Part shown: positions 1 to 5,168 of the stretch, piece after piece
Layout: every line of letters starts with the position of its first letter
How positions within the stretch are numbered: position 1 is the stretch's first letter
NCBI GenBank assembly: GCA_003640335.1
Contig: RBKG01000083.1
Location: forward strand, 1-6,621
Length of the DNA: 6,621 nt
DNA from: Porphyromonas sp.
GTDB taxonomy: Bacteria; Bacteroidota; Bacteroidia; Bacteroidales; Porphyromonadaceae
Reading direction: 5' to 3'
The notes under the pieces: generated by a model
Databases searched by the model: none
Seen by the model: only the letters and a program-made list of their open reading frames with translations
What the model was told of the DNA's origin: nothing
Position numbers and translations under genes: made by a program

Positions 1-89
1 GGTGTTTGCCCAATCTGTTCCTTAGAGCAAGAGCCCAAAAACAGAAGCATTGAGAGCAACCCAAGAGTGCTTAGTCTTTTGAAATTCAT
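1..89 (-). CDS. N-terminus of a lipoprotein (partial, cut by the window edge)
   Basis: Reading leftward from the ATG at 89-87, about 29 codons are visible before the window ends. They encode a classic lipoprotein signal peptide: a basic n-region (MNFKR), a hydrophobic stretch at residues 9-18, and a lipobox LGSC at 18-21 with the acylated cysteine at Cys21. The mature end begins CSKEQ. In Bacteroidota, charged or acidic residues just after the cysteine are associated with export to the cell surface, so surface exposure is possible but is inference only. An in-frame TAA sits directly before the ATG (90-92), so no longer N-terminus exists. The region before the start is A/T-rich with no Shine-Dalgarno sequence, as is usual in the phylum. 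It lies downstream of the promoter at 369-400 and could be expressed from it through a leader of about 275 nt. The function cannot be told from the signal peptide alone. Confidence 0.8.
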   Translation of the reverse strand, partial: MNFKRLSTLGLLSMLLFLGSCSKEQIGQT

Positions 90-205
90 TTAATTGAAGT
101 TGTTATTAAAAACGTAAACTATTCCCGAGCGAGAGCTTTAAATAAAAACTGTGCTCGGCTTATTTGAATTGTATTGAGGTCGCTTAACACGAGCTCGGAG
201 TACAT

Positions 206-278
206 GCAATATGAAACTAGATGCTGAGATAAGATGAGCAGCTACGCTCTTAATATCATAGTGCTAATTTCATATAGC
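206..278 (-). other. Long interrupted RNA hairpin (inverted repeat)
   Basis: The outer arms at 206-220 and 264-278 are complementary at 13 of 15 positions on the DNA. One of the two exceptions (217/267) is a G.U pair in minus-strand RNA, and the other (208/276) is U.U. Inside the loop, 228-231 pairs with 254-257, and 236-239 (GAGC) with 246-249 (GCTC), closing a 6-nt apical loop. The result is a rod-like stem with internal loops, typical of a structured RNA rather than of a simple operator. The central core of each arm is ATATGAAA/TTTCATAT. Confidence 0.45.
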
Positions 279-290
279 TGAGGATACGTG

Positions 291-315
291 AATAGACTAG
301 ACGAACTAGGCTATC
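291..315 (-). other. RNA hairpin with UUCG-containing loop
   Basis: In minus-strand RNA, GAUAG (315-311) pairs with CUAUU (295-291), including one terminal G.U pair. After a single C.U mismatch (310/296), CUAG (309-306) pairs with CUAG (300-297). The loop is UUCGU (305-301). That gives 9 pairs in a 25-nt element. The terminal G.U pair would be an A.C mismatch in plus-strand RNA, so the structure favours minus-strand transcription. It lies about 50 nt after the predicted start of the transcript. Confidence 0.45.
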
Positions 316-368
316 ATGTTTTTAAATCCATTTGGAGCGGAATCTGGCTATGATTCAAAATTACGTCG

Positions 369-400
369 CAAAGGTAGTTAAAATTATAGACATGTGCAAA
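369..400 (-). promoter_or_regulatory. Bacteroidota-type promoter (TTTG-N20-TACCTTTG)
   Basis: On the minus strand the -33 box TTTG lies at 400-397 and the -7 box TACCTTTG at 376-369, with exactly 20 nt between them. This matches the known primary sigma factor consensus of Bacteroides (TTTG about 19-21 nt upstream of TAnnTTTG). It is the best promoter match I found in the window. Transcription should start a few bases past 369, near 362-365, and run toward the structured region and the lipoprotein gene. It lies well beyond the end of the maturase gene (610), so it begins a new transcription unit. Confidence 0.65.
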
Positions 401-444
401 TTAAGTCCACTTTGTCTTGTTGTTTTTGAGACGATTAGACTATA

Positions 445-475
445 TTTAGGAATATCTTATTAGGCGTATCCTAAA
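445..475. repeat. Inverted repeat TTTAGGA...TCCTAAA
   Basis: A perfect 7-bp inverted repeat (445-451 with 469-475) has a 17-nt spacer. The stem can be lengthened by about three more pairs if one A is bulged (ATA/TAT next to the arms). It sits between the end of the maturase gene and the promoter at 369-400. It could be a second termination or 3'-end hairpin, or a protein-binding site upstream of that promoter. No T-tract follows it on either strand. Confidence 0.3.
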
Positions 476-563
476 AGAAAGATTATTTCAACACAAGAGC
501 ATGAAAGCTCCAAACAAAAATAAACTTTGTCTCAAAATATTATGATGTGCTACTTGCCATACC

Positions 564-588
564 ATACCTTGTTTTTAGTCAAGGGTAT
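564..588 (-). terminator. Candidate terminator hairpin after the maturase gene
   Basis: Just past the maturase stop, CCTTG (567-571) is complementary to CAAGG (580-584), and ATA/TAT extends the stem across one bulged base (585). This gives 8 pairs around an 8-nt loop. It lies 21 nt downstream of the stop codon in the direction of transcription, where a terminator would be expected. No run of U follows on the minus strand, so it is not a textbook intrinsic terminator. It may instead be a 3'-end stabilising hairpin. Confidence 0.35.
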
Positions 589-609
589 AAGGAGAGAGAA
601 GTGTTTAGG

Positions 610-1872
610 CTATAAGGGTAGACCCTTGGCGAGTCTGTCCATAATGAAGCTAGGCGGTTGCTCTAGCATCAGACAGCGTCGCATATAGTCCATATAGGGC
701 GCAGAGTATTCCCAAAAAGCGTAGTAGCCACTACACAAATAATTATGACCGGGTTCACCATCACGACTGCGCCCAAATCTATTCTTAGGGCATTCGCCGT
801 GGCATAAGTGGAGATAAGTACAAGAGCGACACTGCTCAGTAAGCCCTAGGCGTTTGGCTTCTCCGAAAGTCTGTTGTCGCTCACTCATCATCATATCCGA
901 GAGCTCTCTGTTTAAGACATTACCCAACTTATAACGAGGATATACGTAGTGGTCGCAACTAAAGACGTCGCCATTATGCTCAATGATACCAGCATGTCCG
1001 CACTGAGGGGCTAGGGTACATACCCCCGGCATTACGCCCATCCAGCCTGCTAAGGTCGCATCAAAGATTTGAACGAAAACTTCACCTACATCCTGCCTTA
1101 CCCATTCATCAAAGAGCATACAAAGGAAATCGCCCCATTGACTAGGTCGTACGCTATAGGGTGCCATGCGCACACCTAAGCCGTCGTGCATTTGTCTTAG
1201 TTCGGCCTTGAGGTCGATATAAGGCGCTTCAATATGTTCATAGCGATTGCTTGCCTCATGTATACGCTCTACAATGGGCGTGAATTGAATGTATTTAGCC
1301 CCAATACCTTTAATGAAACGATAGTACTCTAAGGGCTCGTTGGCATTGTGGCTATTGATAGTAGAGAGTATGTTGTACTCTACACCATGACGCTGTAAGA
1401 GGTTTAGCCCACGCATAACGCCAGAGAAACTACCTTGTCCGCCAAGGGTACGGCGGAAAGCATCGTGTTGCTTTTCATTGCCGTCAAGGGAAATACCAAT
1501 CAGAAAATTATTATCTCGGAAGAAACGACACCAATCTTCCGTTAGCAATAGCCCATTCGTTTGTAGACTATTCTCAATAGGGCGACCCTCGGCATACTTA
1601 GCTTGCAAGCGTAAAGCCTCTTCGTAAAATGATTTAGGTCTTAATAAGGCTTCGCCACCATGCCAAGTAAAAAGAACGGGCGCACCCTCGGGTTGCCCTT
1701 GAATATAACTTCGAATAAAAGCCTCCAAAACCTCGCTAGACATCTGACTAATCTGCTTGTGCGTAGGGTTTAGATTTTCTTTTTCTAGATAGTAGCAATA
1801 GTCGCAACGCATATTACAGCTTGCGCCTGCTGCCTTGGTCATGATTTGGAAAGGACGGGTAATATCGGACAT
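610..1872 (-). CDS. Anaerobic sulfatase-maturing enzyme (radical SAM/SPASM)
   Basis: This cytosolic, oxygen-sensitive enzyme family uses S-adenosylmethionine to oxidise a Cys or Ser of sulfatases to C-alpha-formylglycine, the catalytic residue of sulfatases. The 420-aa protein has the radical SAM motif C19-x3-C23-x2-C26. The SPASM cysteines C285, C291, C306, C348, C351, C357, C361 and C380 match, in number and spacing, the two auxiliary Fe-S clusters of the Clostridium perfringens enzyme. D307, right after C306, matches that enzyme's proposed catalytic Asp277. Other family marks are TWHGGE (69-74) and CPKNRF (361-366). The protein strongly resembles the Bacteroides thetaiotaomicron enzyme called anSME or ChuR. 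The start is fixed by a perfect AGGAGG 7 nt upstream. It is the last gene of the leftward cluster, 68 nt after the metalloregulator. No sulfatase gene is visible here, so its substrate lies elsewhere. Confidence 0.93.
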   Translation of the reverse strand: MSDITRPFQIMTKAAGASCNMRCDYCYYLEKENLNPTHKQISQMSSEVLEAFIRSYIQGQPEGAPVLFTWHGGEALLRPKSFYEEALRLQAKYAEGRPIENSLQTNGLLLTEDWCRFFRDNNFLIGISLDGNEKQHDAFRRTLGGQGSFSGVMRGLNLLQRHGVEYNILSTINSHNANEPLEYYRFIKGIGAKYIQFTPIVERIHEASNRYEHIEAPYIDLKAELRQMHDGLGVRMAPYSVRPSQWGDFLCMLFDEWVRQDVGEVFVQIFDATLAGWMGVMPGVCTLAPQCGHAGIIEHNGDVFSCDHYVYPRYKLGNVLNRELSDMMMSERQQTFGEAKRLGLTEQCRSCTYLHLCHGECPKNRFGRSRDGEPGHNYLCSGYYAFWEYSAPYMDYMRRCLMLEQPPSFIMDRLAKGLPL

Positions 1873-1879
1873 ATTAAGA

Positions 1880-1885
1880 CCTCCT
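1880..1885 (-). promoter_or_regulatory. Perfect Shine-Dalgarno sequence for the maturase gene
   Basis: AGGAGG on the minus strand ends 7 nt before the ATG at 1872, the ideal spacing. Bacteroidota genes rarely use a Shine-Dalgarno sequence, and none of the other starts in this window has one, so this site stands out. It fixes the start codon of the maturase gene. Confidence 0.6.
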
Positions 1886-1904
1886 GCGAGTATGATGAAT
1901 GTAG

Positions 1905-1915
1905 TAAACCGTTTA
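1905..1915. repeat. Short palindrome in the gap before the maturase gene
   Basis: TAAAC-C-GTTTA is an 11-bp palindrome with one central base, in the 68-nt gap between the metalloregulator stop and the maturase start, upstream of the Shine-Dalgarno sequence. It could be a small operator or mere chance. No TAnnTTTG box was found in this gap, so a separate promoter for the maturase gene is not supported. Confidence 0.2.
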
Positions 1916-1940
1916 AGTGATAGGAAGAGCCGACAAAACT

Positions 1941-2912
1941 CTATTCGGGAACTGCTTGTATCCCTTCGACCAAGATAAAGCGAGCTTGGTCTTCTCGTAG
2001 TGCAATAGCTGTCTGACGCACGACATAGGCTGTAGGATTGCCCATAGGACTGCGCATATCTATGCTCACTTGGCTACCTCTGACGAAGCCTAGGTCCATA
2101 AGTCTACGGCGCATAGCCCCCACACAAGCGGGCGATAGGGCAACGATTGTCGCCATCTGACCGACTTTAAGAGCCGTGAGGGGTAAGACAGTGCGTGCTC
2201 TAAGCACATCGGCATCATCGTCATCAAGAGCTGCTAGTGTGATACTTCTTAGGGCTGTCTTGGGTAGATAGTAGTACTGCCCATCTAAGAAGAGCTTAAT
2301 TCGCTCCCCTTCGAGCGCACAGATTTGTATGGTTGTACCACTAGCAAGACCTATTGAAGAGATTTGGCGGAAGCTCTTCTTATCATCGTCTTCGATGTGT
2401 AGGACTTTGTACCAAGTGCCAGCCTCGACCTCAGTAGCAATGGTGCGGTGAGACTCAGGCATTTGATAACGCTCCGTAGGGATAGGGTCTCCGTGAGGGT
2501 CCCAAAGAGGGTTACGGAGGAGTGCCATAATGCGTTCCTTATCCTGCTTGCCGAGATTATGCTCCATCTCATCAGCCTTGCTGTGCCATTCTTCGGGCGC
2601 ATAACCAGAGTGCTCTGCCAAATACTTCTCGTACATGCGGTGCGCACGTACAAGGCTGAGTGCTCTCTGCTCTCCCGATGGGGTCAAGCCTAGAGGACTA
2701 ACGACGATGTCTTCTGAGATTGCGAGTATCCCGACGACCTCTGCTAGTTTATCTTGAGGGATATTGGCTTGCTCACGAATGCTCTCTAAACTAATGGTCT
2801 GCTTAGACTCACGGCTTTGCTCGTAAAGAGCTTTCAAGAAGTCTTCACTAAGAATGTGAGTAGATGTCTTGGTCTCTTTATGAGGCTTGGATAATCCGAA
2901 CCAATTAAGCAT
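1941..2912 (-). CDS. DtxR/MntR-family metalloregulator with two FeoA/SH3-like domains
   Basis: Probably a cytosolic metal-sensing (iron or manganese) transcription factor of 323 aa. A winged-helix region at about 22-85 begins SEDFLKALYE. The dimerisation/metal region follows at about 86-155. H91 and E95 match DtxR His79 and Glu83; H110, D114, E117 and H118 match DtxR His98, Cys102, Glu105 and His106. An acidic residue at the Cys102 position is MntR-like, though MntR has Glu. Next come an SH3/FeoA-like domain (about 163-228) and a second, clearer FeoA domain (about 244-317, with MRRRLMDLGFVRG). Ordinary DtxR proteins are about 220-230 aa with one such domain, so the extra C-terminal FeoA is an addition. 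The recognition-helix area (PQDKLAEVVGIL) is poorly conserved. The gene starts 22 nt after the FHA gene. No feoB or metal transporter is visible. Function is inferred from domains; the metal is unknown. Confidence 0.8.
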   Translation of the reverse strand: MLNWFGLSKPHKETKTSTHILSEDFLKALYEQSRESKQTISLESIREQANIPQDKLAEVVGILAISEDIVVSPLGLTPSGEQRALSLVRAHRMYEKYLAEHSGYAPEEWHSKADEMEHNLGKQDKERIMALLRNPLWDPHGDPIPTERYQMPESHRTIATEVEAGTWYKVLHIEDDDKKSFRQISSIGLASGTTIQICALEGERIKLFLDGQYYYLPKTALRSITLAALDDDDADVLRARTVLPLTALKVGQMATIVALSPACVGAMRRRLMDLGFVRGSQVSIDMRSPMGNPTAYVVRQTAIALREDQARFILVEGIQAVPE

Positions 2913-2934
2913 AATTATTCTTTGCGCTCTGTGT

Positions 2935-3504
2935 TTAGTGTACGCCCTCTCCCTCTACTTGTCCTAAGTCTTCTTGAGGGATTGGCTCTGAAGAGAAGAT
3001 AATGCTTGTCGCTCCAAGAGTGAAGACGTCGCCATCATGCAGGTTGTACTGTTCCTTAGGTCCGAGCAAATCGCCAGCAACAAAGGTGCCTACACGGCTA
3101 TCATAATCAGAGAGACTCCAAACGGTTTTACCCTTCTTCGTTTGCCCAACCTTGATGATGCAGTGATGACGGTCCATAGAGGGGTCGCCCGTGATAATAG
3201 GAATATCTGTCTTAGTATCCTTATTACGTCTGCCTATATGATTAAGACCTTTCTTTAGAGGAAAGTATTGCTTATAACCAAAGACATTCTCTAGGACAAC
3301 GATGTGTCCCCAGTTTTCGCTTTGGTTATCTTGCTCGTCTTCATTATCGCTTGGGGCAGCACTTTTGAGACGTATGCGCAACTGATGTGTACAACTAGGG
3401 CATACAATAGCCATACGCTCGCCATCGCTCTCTTTGAGTTCTTTCAGTTTCTGTGCAGAGAGTACGATGGCTTCATCGCACTTAGGGCAAAATATCTTTT
3501 TCAT
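2935..3504 (-). CDS. Zinc-ribbon plus FHA-domain protein
   Basis: This 189-aa soluble protein begins with a four-cysteine zinc ribbon (CPKC at 6-9, CPSC at 35-38). A charged linker rich in Asp, Glu and Gln follows at about 48-64, then an FHA domain at about 66-172. FHA domains bind phosphothreonine peptides. Visible family marks are GRR (91-93), S109-x2-R112-H113 (the conserved SxxRH-like loop) and VGTFVAG (138-144) in place of the usual NGTxVNG; the loss of both Asn residues may change binding. There is no signal peptide or membrane segment. The ATG shares one base with the TAA stop of the protease gene (TAATG), suggesting translational coupling. Its partner kinase and ligand are unknown; no Ser/Thr kinase or phosphatase gene is in the window. 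The domain calls are firm, the cellular role open. Confidence 0.8.
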   Translation of the reverse strand: MKKIFCPKCDEAIVLSAQKLKELKESDGERMAIVCPSCTHQLRIRLKSAAPSDNEDEQDNQSENWGHIVVLENVFGYKQYFPLKKGLNHIGRRNKDTKTDIPIITGDPSMDRHHCIIKVGQTKKGKTVWSLSDYDSRVGTFVAGDLLGPKEQYNLHDGDVFTLGATSIIFSSEPIPQEDLGQVEGEGVH

Positions 3505-5165
3505 TATTTACTAGGCTTAAGGATGTTGCGGTAGCGTACTTCATCAGAGAGTAGGCTGTCGGCTTCTTTCATAATAGGGTCAGCGATGAGTTCTCTCTCA
3601 ATGACTCCTCGGCGATAGTAATAACGAGATACGATGCTTCCCTCTAGATACTTCTTAACATGAGTCTTCATGCTCTCAAGGTCCTTACCTAAATTAGGTT
3701 CAAGGGCTGAGCGCAAACTATCCACAAGCATCTTGGCATGTCCATCTAAATGGCCTTCAAACTCGGCAATCTCTTTGAGTTTGTCAAGAGCCTTGAGGCT
3801 TTGACGGTCGTAATCAAACTTTTTGCTTTTAAGCATCTCCACAAAGTCTGCATACTCAGAGTCTGTGAGGGTAAACGCCTGTGGAGTATCAATCTTGGCA
3901 TGCTTGAGCGTGTATTTCGTAACCCAGTCAAAGACATCAGGATTATAGCTTAGGTAGTAGAGCATAGTAGGAAGTGAGTCCTTCTGAATGCTCACATCAG
4001 GAACAATTCCCCCTGCATCTCTCACAGGTCTGCCAGCTGCAGTATGGAAGAGAGCCTTCAGGCTATCGGGAGTTTCTTTAGCCTCACGACCGAGACGACT
4101 TTCGTGGTAATCGAGTCGCTGAATACATCTTCCACTCGGAATATAGTACTTAGCTGTCGTTAGCTTGAGAGTTCCTTCATGAGGGAGAGATAGTGTAGAC
4201 TGCACAAGCCCTTTACCGAAACTCTTGCGCCCTACGATAACCGCCCTATCCATATCTTGCAACGCTCCTGCTACAATCTCACTTGCAGAGGCACTCTCTC
4301 CATTGATAAGGACTACAAGAGGAAGTGTAGTATCAATAGGCTTAAGCTTAGTACGGAAAGTTTCGTTCAGCTTTAGCTCTGGGCGACCTTTGGTATTTAC
4401 GACCACAGTGCCTTCGGGTACGAAGAGGCTAACAATCTTAACAGCTTCATCAAGTAGGCCTCCGCCATTGCCACGTAAGTCTAGGATAAGTCCCTTGATG
4501 TTGTGCTTAGACTTCATGTCTAAGAGAGCCGAACGAACTTCATTCGCTGCTGAATTCGTAAAGCTGGTTAGGCTGATATAGCCATAGCCACGAGGCGTAA
4601 GCCCATAATAAGGTACAGGCGATACGACAATCTTTTTACGAACAAAGCTAATGCGTCTAGGCTTAGCCTCTCCTAGGCGTTGTACAAGTATTGTGATGGC
4701 ACTACCGGGAGCACCCTTAAGGGCTGCGCTCACTACATCGCTAGTACTTTTGCGGTAGTCCTTACCATTAACCTCTAGAATATGGTCGCCTGCTTTAAGC
4801 CCGGCAAGAGCGGCAGGCATACCCTCCATAGGTTCGTTGATGATAACCGTTGAGTCCGGACGCTGTGTAATCACGGCACCAATACCAGCATACTCACCTG
4901 TGGTAAGAAGTTTTAATTTGTCGTTGTCTTCTTTGCTGTAGTACTCGGTATAGGGGTCTAGGCTCTGAAGCATAGCATCTATACCAAGGCGACTCATCTT
5001 ATCGATGTTAATCGTATCCACAAAGTAGTGGTTGAGCATCGACATAGAAGAGCCGATTACATCAAGAGCCTTTGCGTAGGCACGCTGGTTGGCGCGTTCA
5101 TTCTGTGCCTGAGCTCCTAAGATAGAGCCTAGGCATAGAAGTAGGGTTATAAACTGCTTGCGCAT
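3504..5165 (-). CDS. Secreted S41 carboxyl-terminal processing protease with PDZ domain
   Basis: A 553-aa peptidase S41 (CtpA/Prc-type) that should act in the periplasm, cleaving proteins near their C-terminus for maturation or quality control. A Sec signal peptide covers residues 1-20, with a likely cut AQA/Q. A helical N-terminal region precedes a PDZ domain at about 88-178 (GIGAVI, GLKAGDHIL). The protease core spans about 185-390, with YGYISLTSF and the substrate-binding segment LDLRGNGGG (228-236). The catalytic dyad is S293 in SASASE and K318 in SFGKG; their 25-residue spacing equals that of E. coli Prc (Ser430/Lys455). About 160 further residues follow, making it longer than a minimal CtpA; such tails are common in Bacteroidota homologues. 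C11 lies in LLLC, which is not an acceptable lipobox. The gene starts 3 nt after the tyrS stop with no Shine-Dalgarno sequence, and overlaps the FHA gene by one base. Confidence 0.92.
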   Translation of the reverse strand: MRKQFITLLLCLGSILGAQAQNERANQRAYAKALDVIGSSMSMLNHYFVDTINIDKMSRLGIDAMLQSLDPYTEYYSKEDNDKLKLLTTGEYAGIGAVITQRPDSTVIINEPMEGMPAALAGLKAGDHILEVNGKDYRKSTSDVVSAALKGAPGSAITILVQRLGEAKPRRISFVRKKIVVSPVPYYGLTPRGYGYISLTSFTNSAANEVRSALLDMKSKHNIKGLILDLRGNGGGLLDEAVKIVSLFVPEGTVVVNTKGRPELKLNETFRTKLKPIDTTLPLVVLINGESASASEIVAGALQDMDRAVIVGRKSFGKGLVQSTLSLPHEGTLKLTTAKYYIPSGRCIQRLDYHESRLGREAKETPDSLKALFHTAAGRPVRDAGGIVPDVSIQKDSLPTMLYYLSYNPDVFDWVTKYTLKHAKIDTPQAFTLTDSEYADFVEMLKSKKFDYDRQSLKALDKLKEIAEFEGHLDGHAKMLVDSLRSALEPNLGKDLESMKTHVKKYLEGSIVSRYYYRRGVIERELIADPIMKEADSLLSDEVRYRNILKPSK

Positions 5166-5168
5166 TCG

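Larger units (their letters stand above)
141..364 (-). ncRNA. Candidate structured RNA or long structured 5' leader
   Basis: Transcription from the promoter at 369-400 would start near 362-365 and run left. The RNA can form a 7-bp closing helix (353-359 with 163-169) enclosing about 197 nt. Inside are a hairpin at 291-315 and a long interrupted hairpin at 206-278. Two pairs in these hairpins (217/267 and 315/291) are G.U in minus-strand RNA but A.C mismatches in plus-strand RNA, which supports minus-strand transcription. A U-rich tract (UUUUUAUUU, 148-140) follows and could mark a 3' end. The roughly 220-nt length, the enclosing helix and the strong isolated promoter would suit a 6S-like RNA, but I cannot align it to a known family. 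The alternative is a regulatory leader of the lipoprotein at 1-89. No convincing ORF was seen here on either strand. Confidence 0.4.
401..609. other. Intergenic stretch between the maturase gene and the leftward promoter
   Basis: I found no credible gene here on either strand. The region is A/T-rich and contains the two inverted repeats listed separately (445-475 and 564-588). A lone -7-like box (TATTTTTG on the minus strand, 522-515) has no -33 partner at the right distance: the nearest TTTG is only about 10 nt away, at 536-533. On the plus strand, AAGGAG at 588-593 precedes a GTG at 601 that meets a stop after three further codons, so it is not a gene start. Confidence 0.6.

Noticed and set aside
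515..522. Second promoter (TATTTTTG on the minus strand)
   Set aside because: The nearest TTTG is only about 10 nt upstream instead of 19-21, and the A/T-rich context makes a chance match likely.
90..609. tRNA, RNase P RNA or tmRNA gene in the long gap
   Set aside because: No tRNA T-arm/acceptor pattern and none of the conserved RNase P or tmRNA core motifs could be seen on either strand.
588..615. AAGGAG followed by GTG on the plus strand, resembling a ribosome site and start
   Set aside because: The frame meets a stop after three further codons, so nothing is encoded.
4225..4581. 118-aa plus-strand open frame opposite the S41 protease
   Set aside because: It lies wholly opposite a conserved protease core with its catalytic residues. 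It has no recognisable domain and reflects codon bias of the true gene. The other plus-strand frames opposite the genes were set aside for the same reason.
5133..5165. Possible lipobox (LLLC, Cys11) in the S41 protease
   Set aside because: Leu at -1 does not fit a lipobox and the hydrophobic part before Cys11 is too short; a normal signal peptidase cut at AQA/Q is a better fit.
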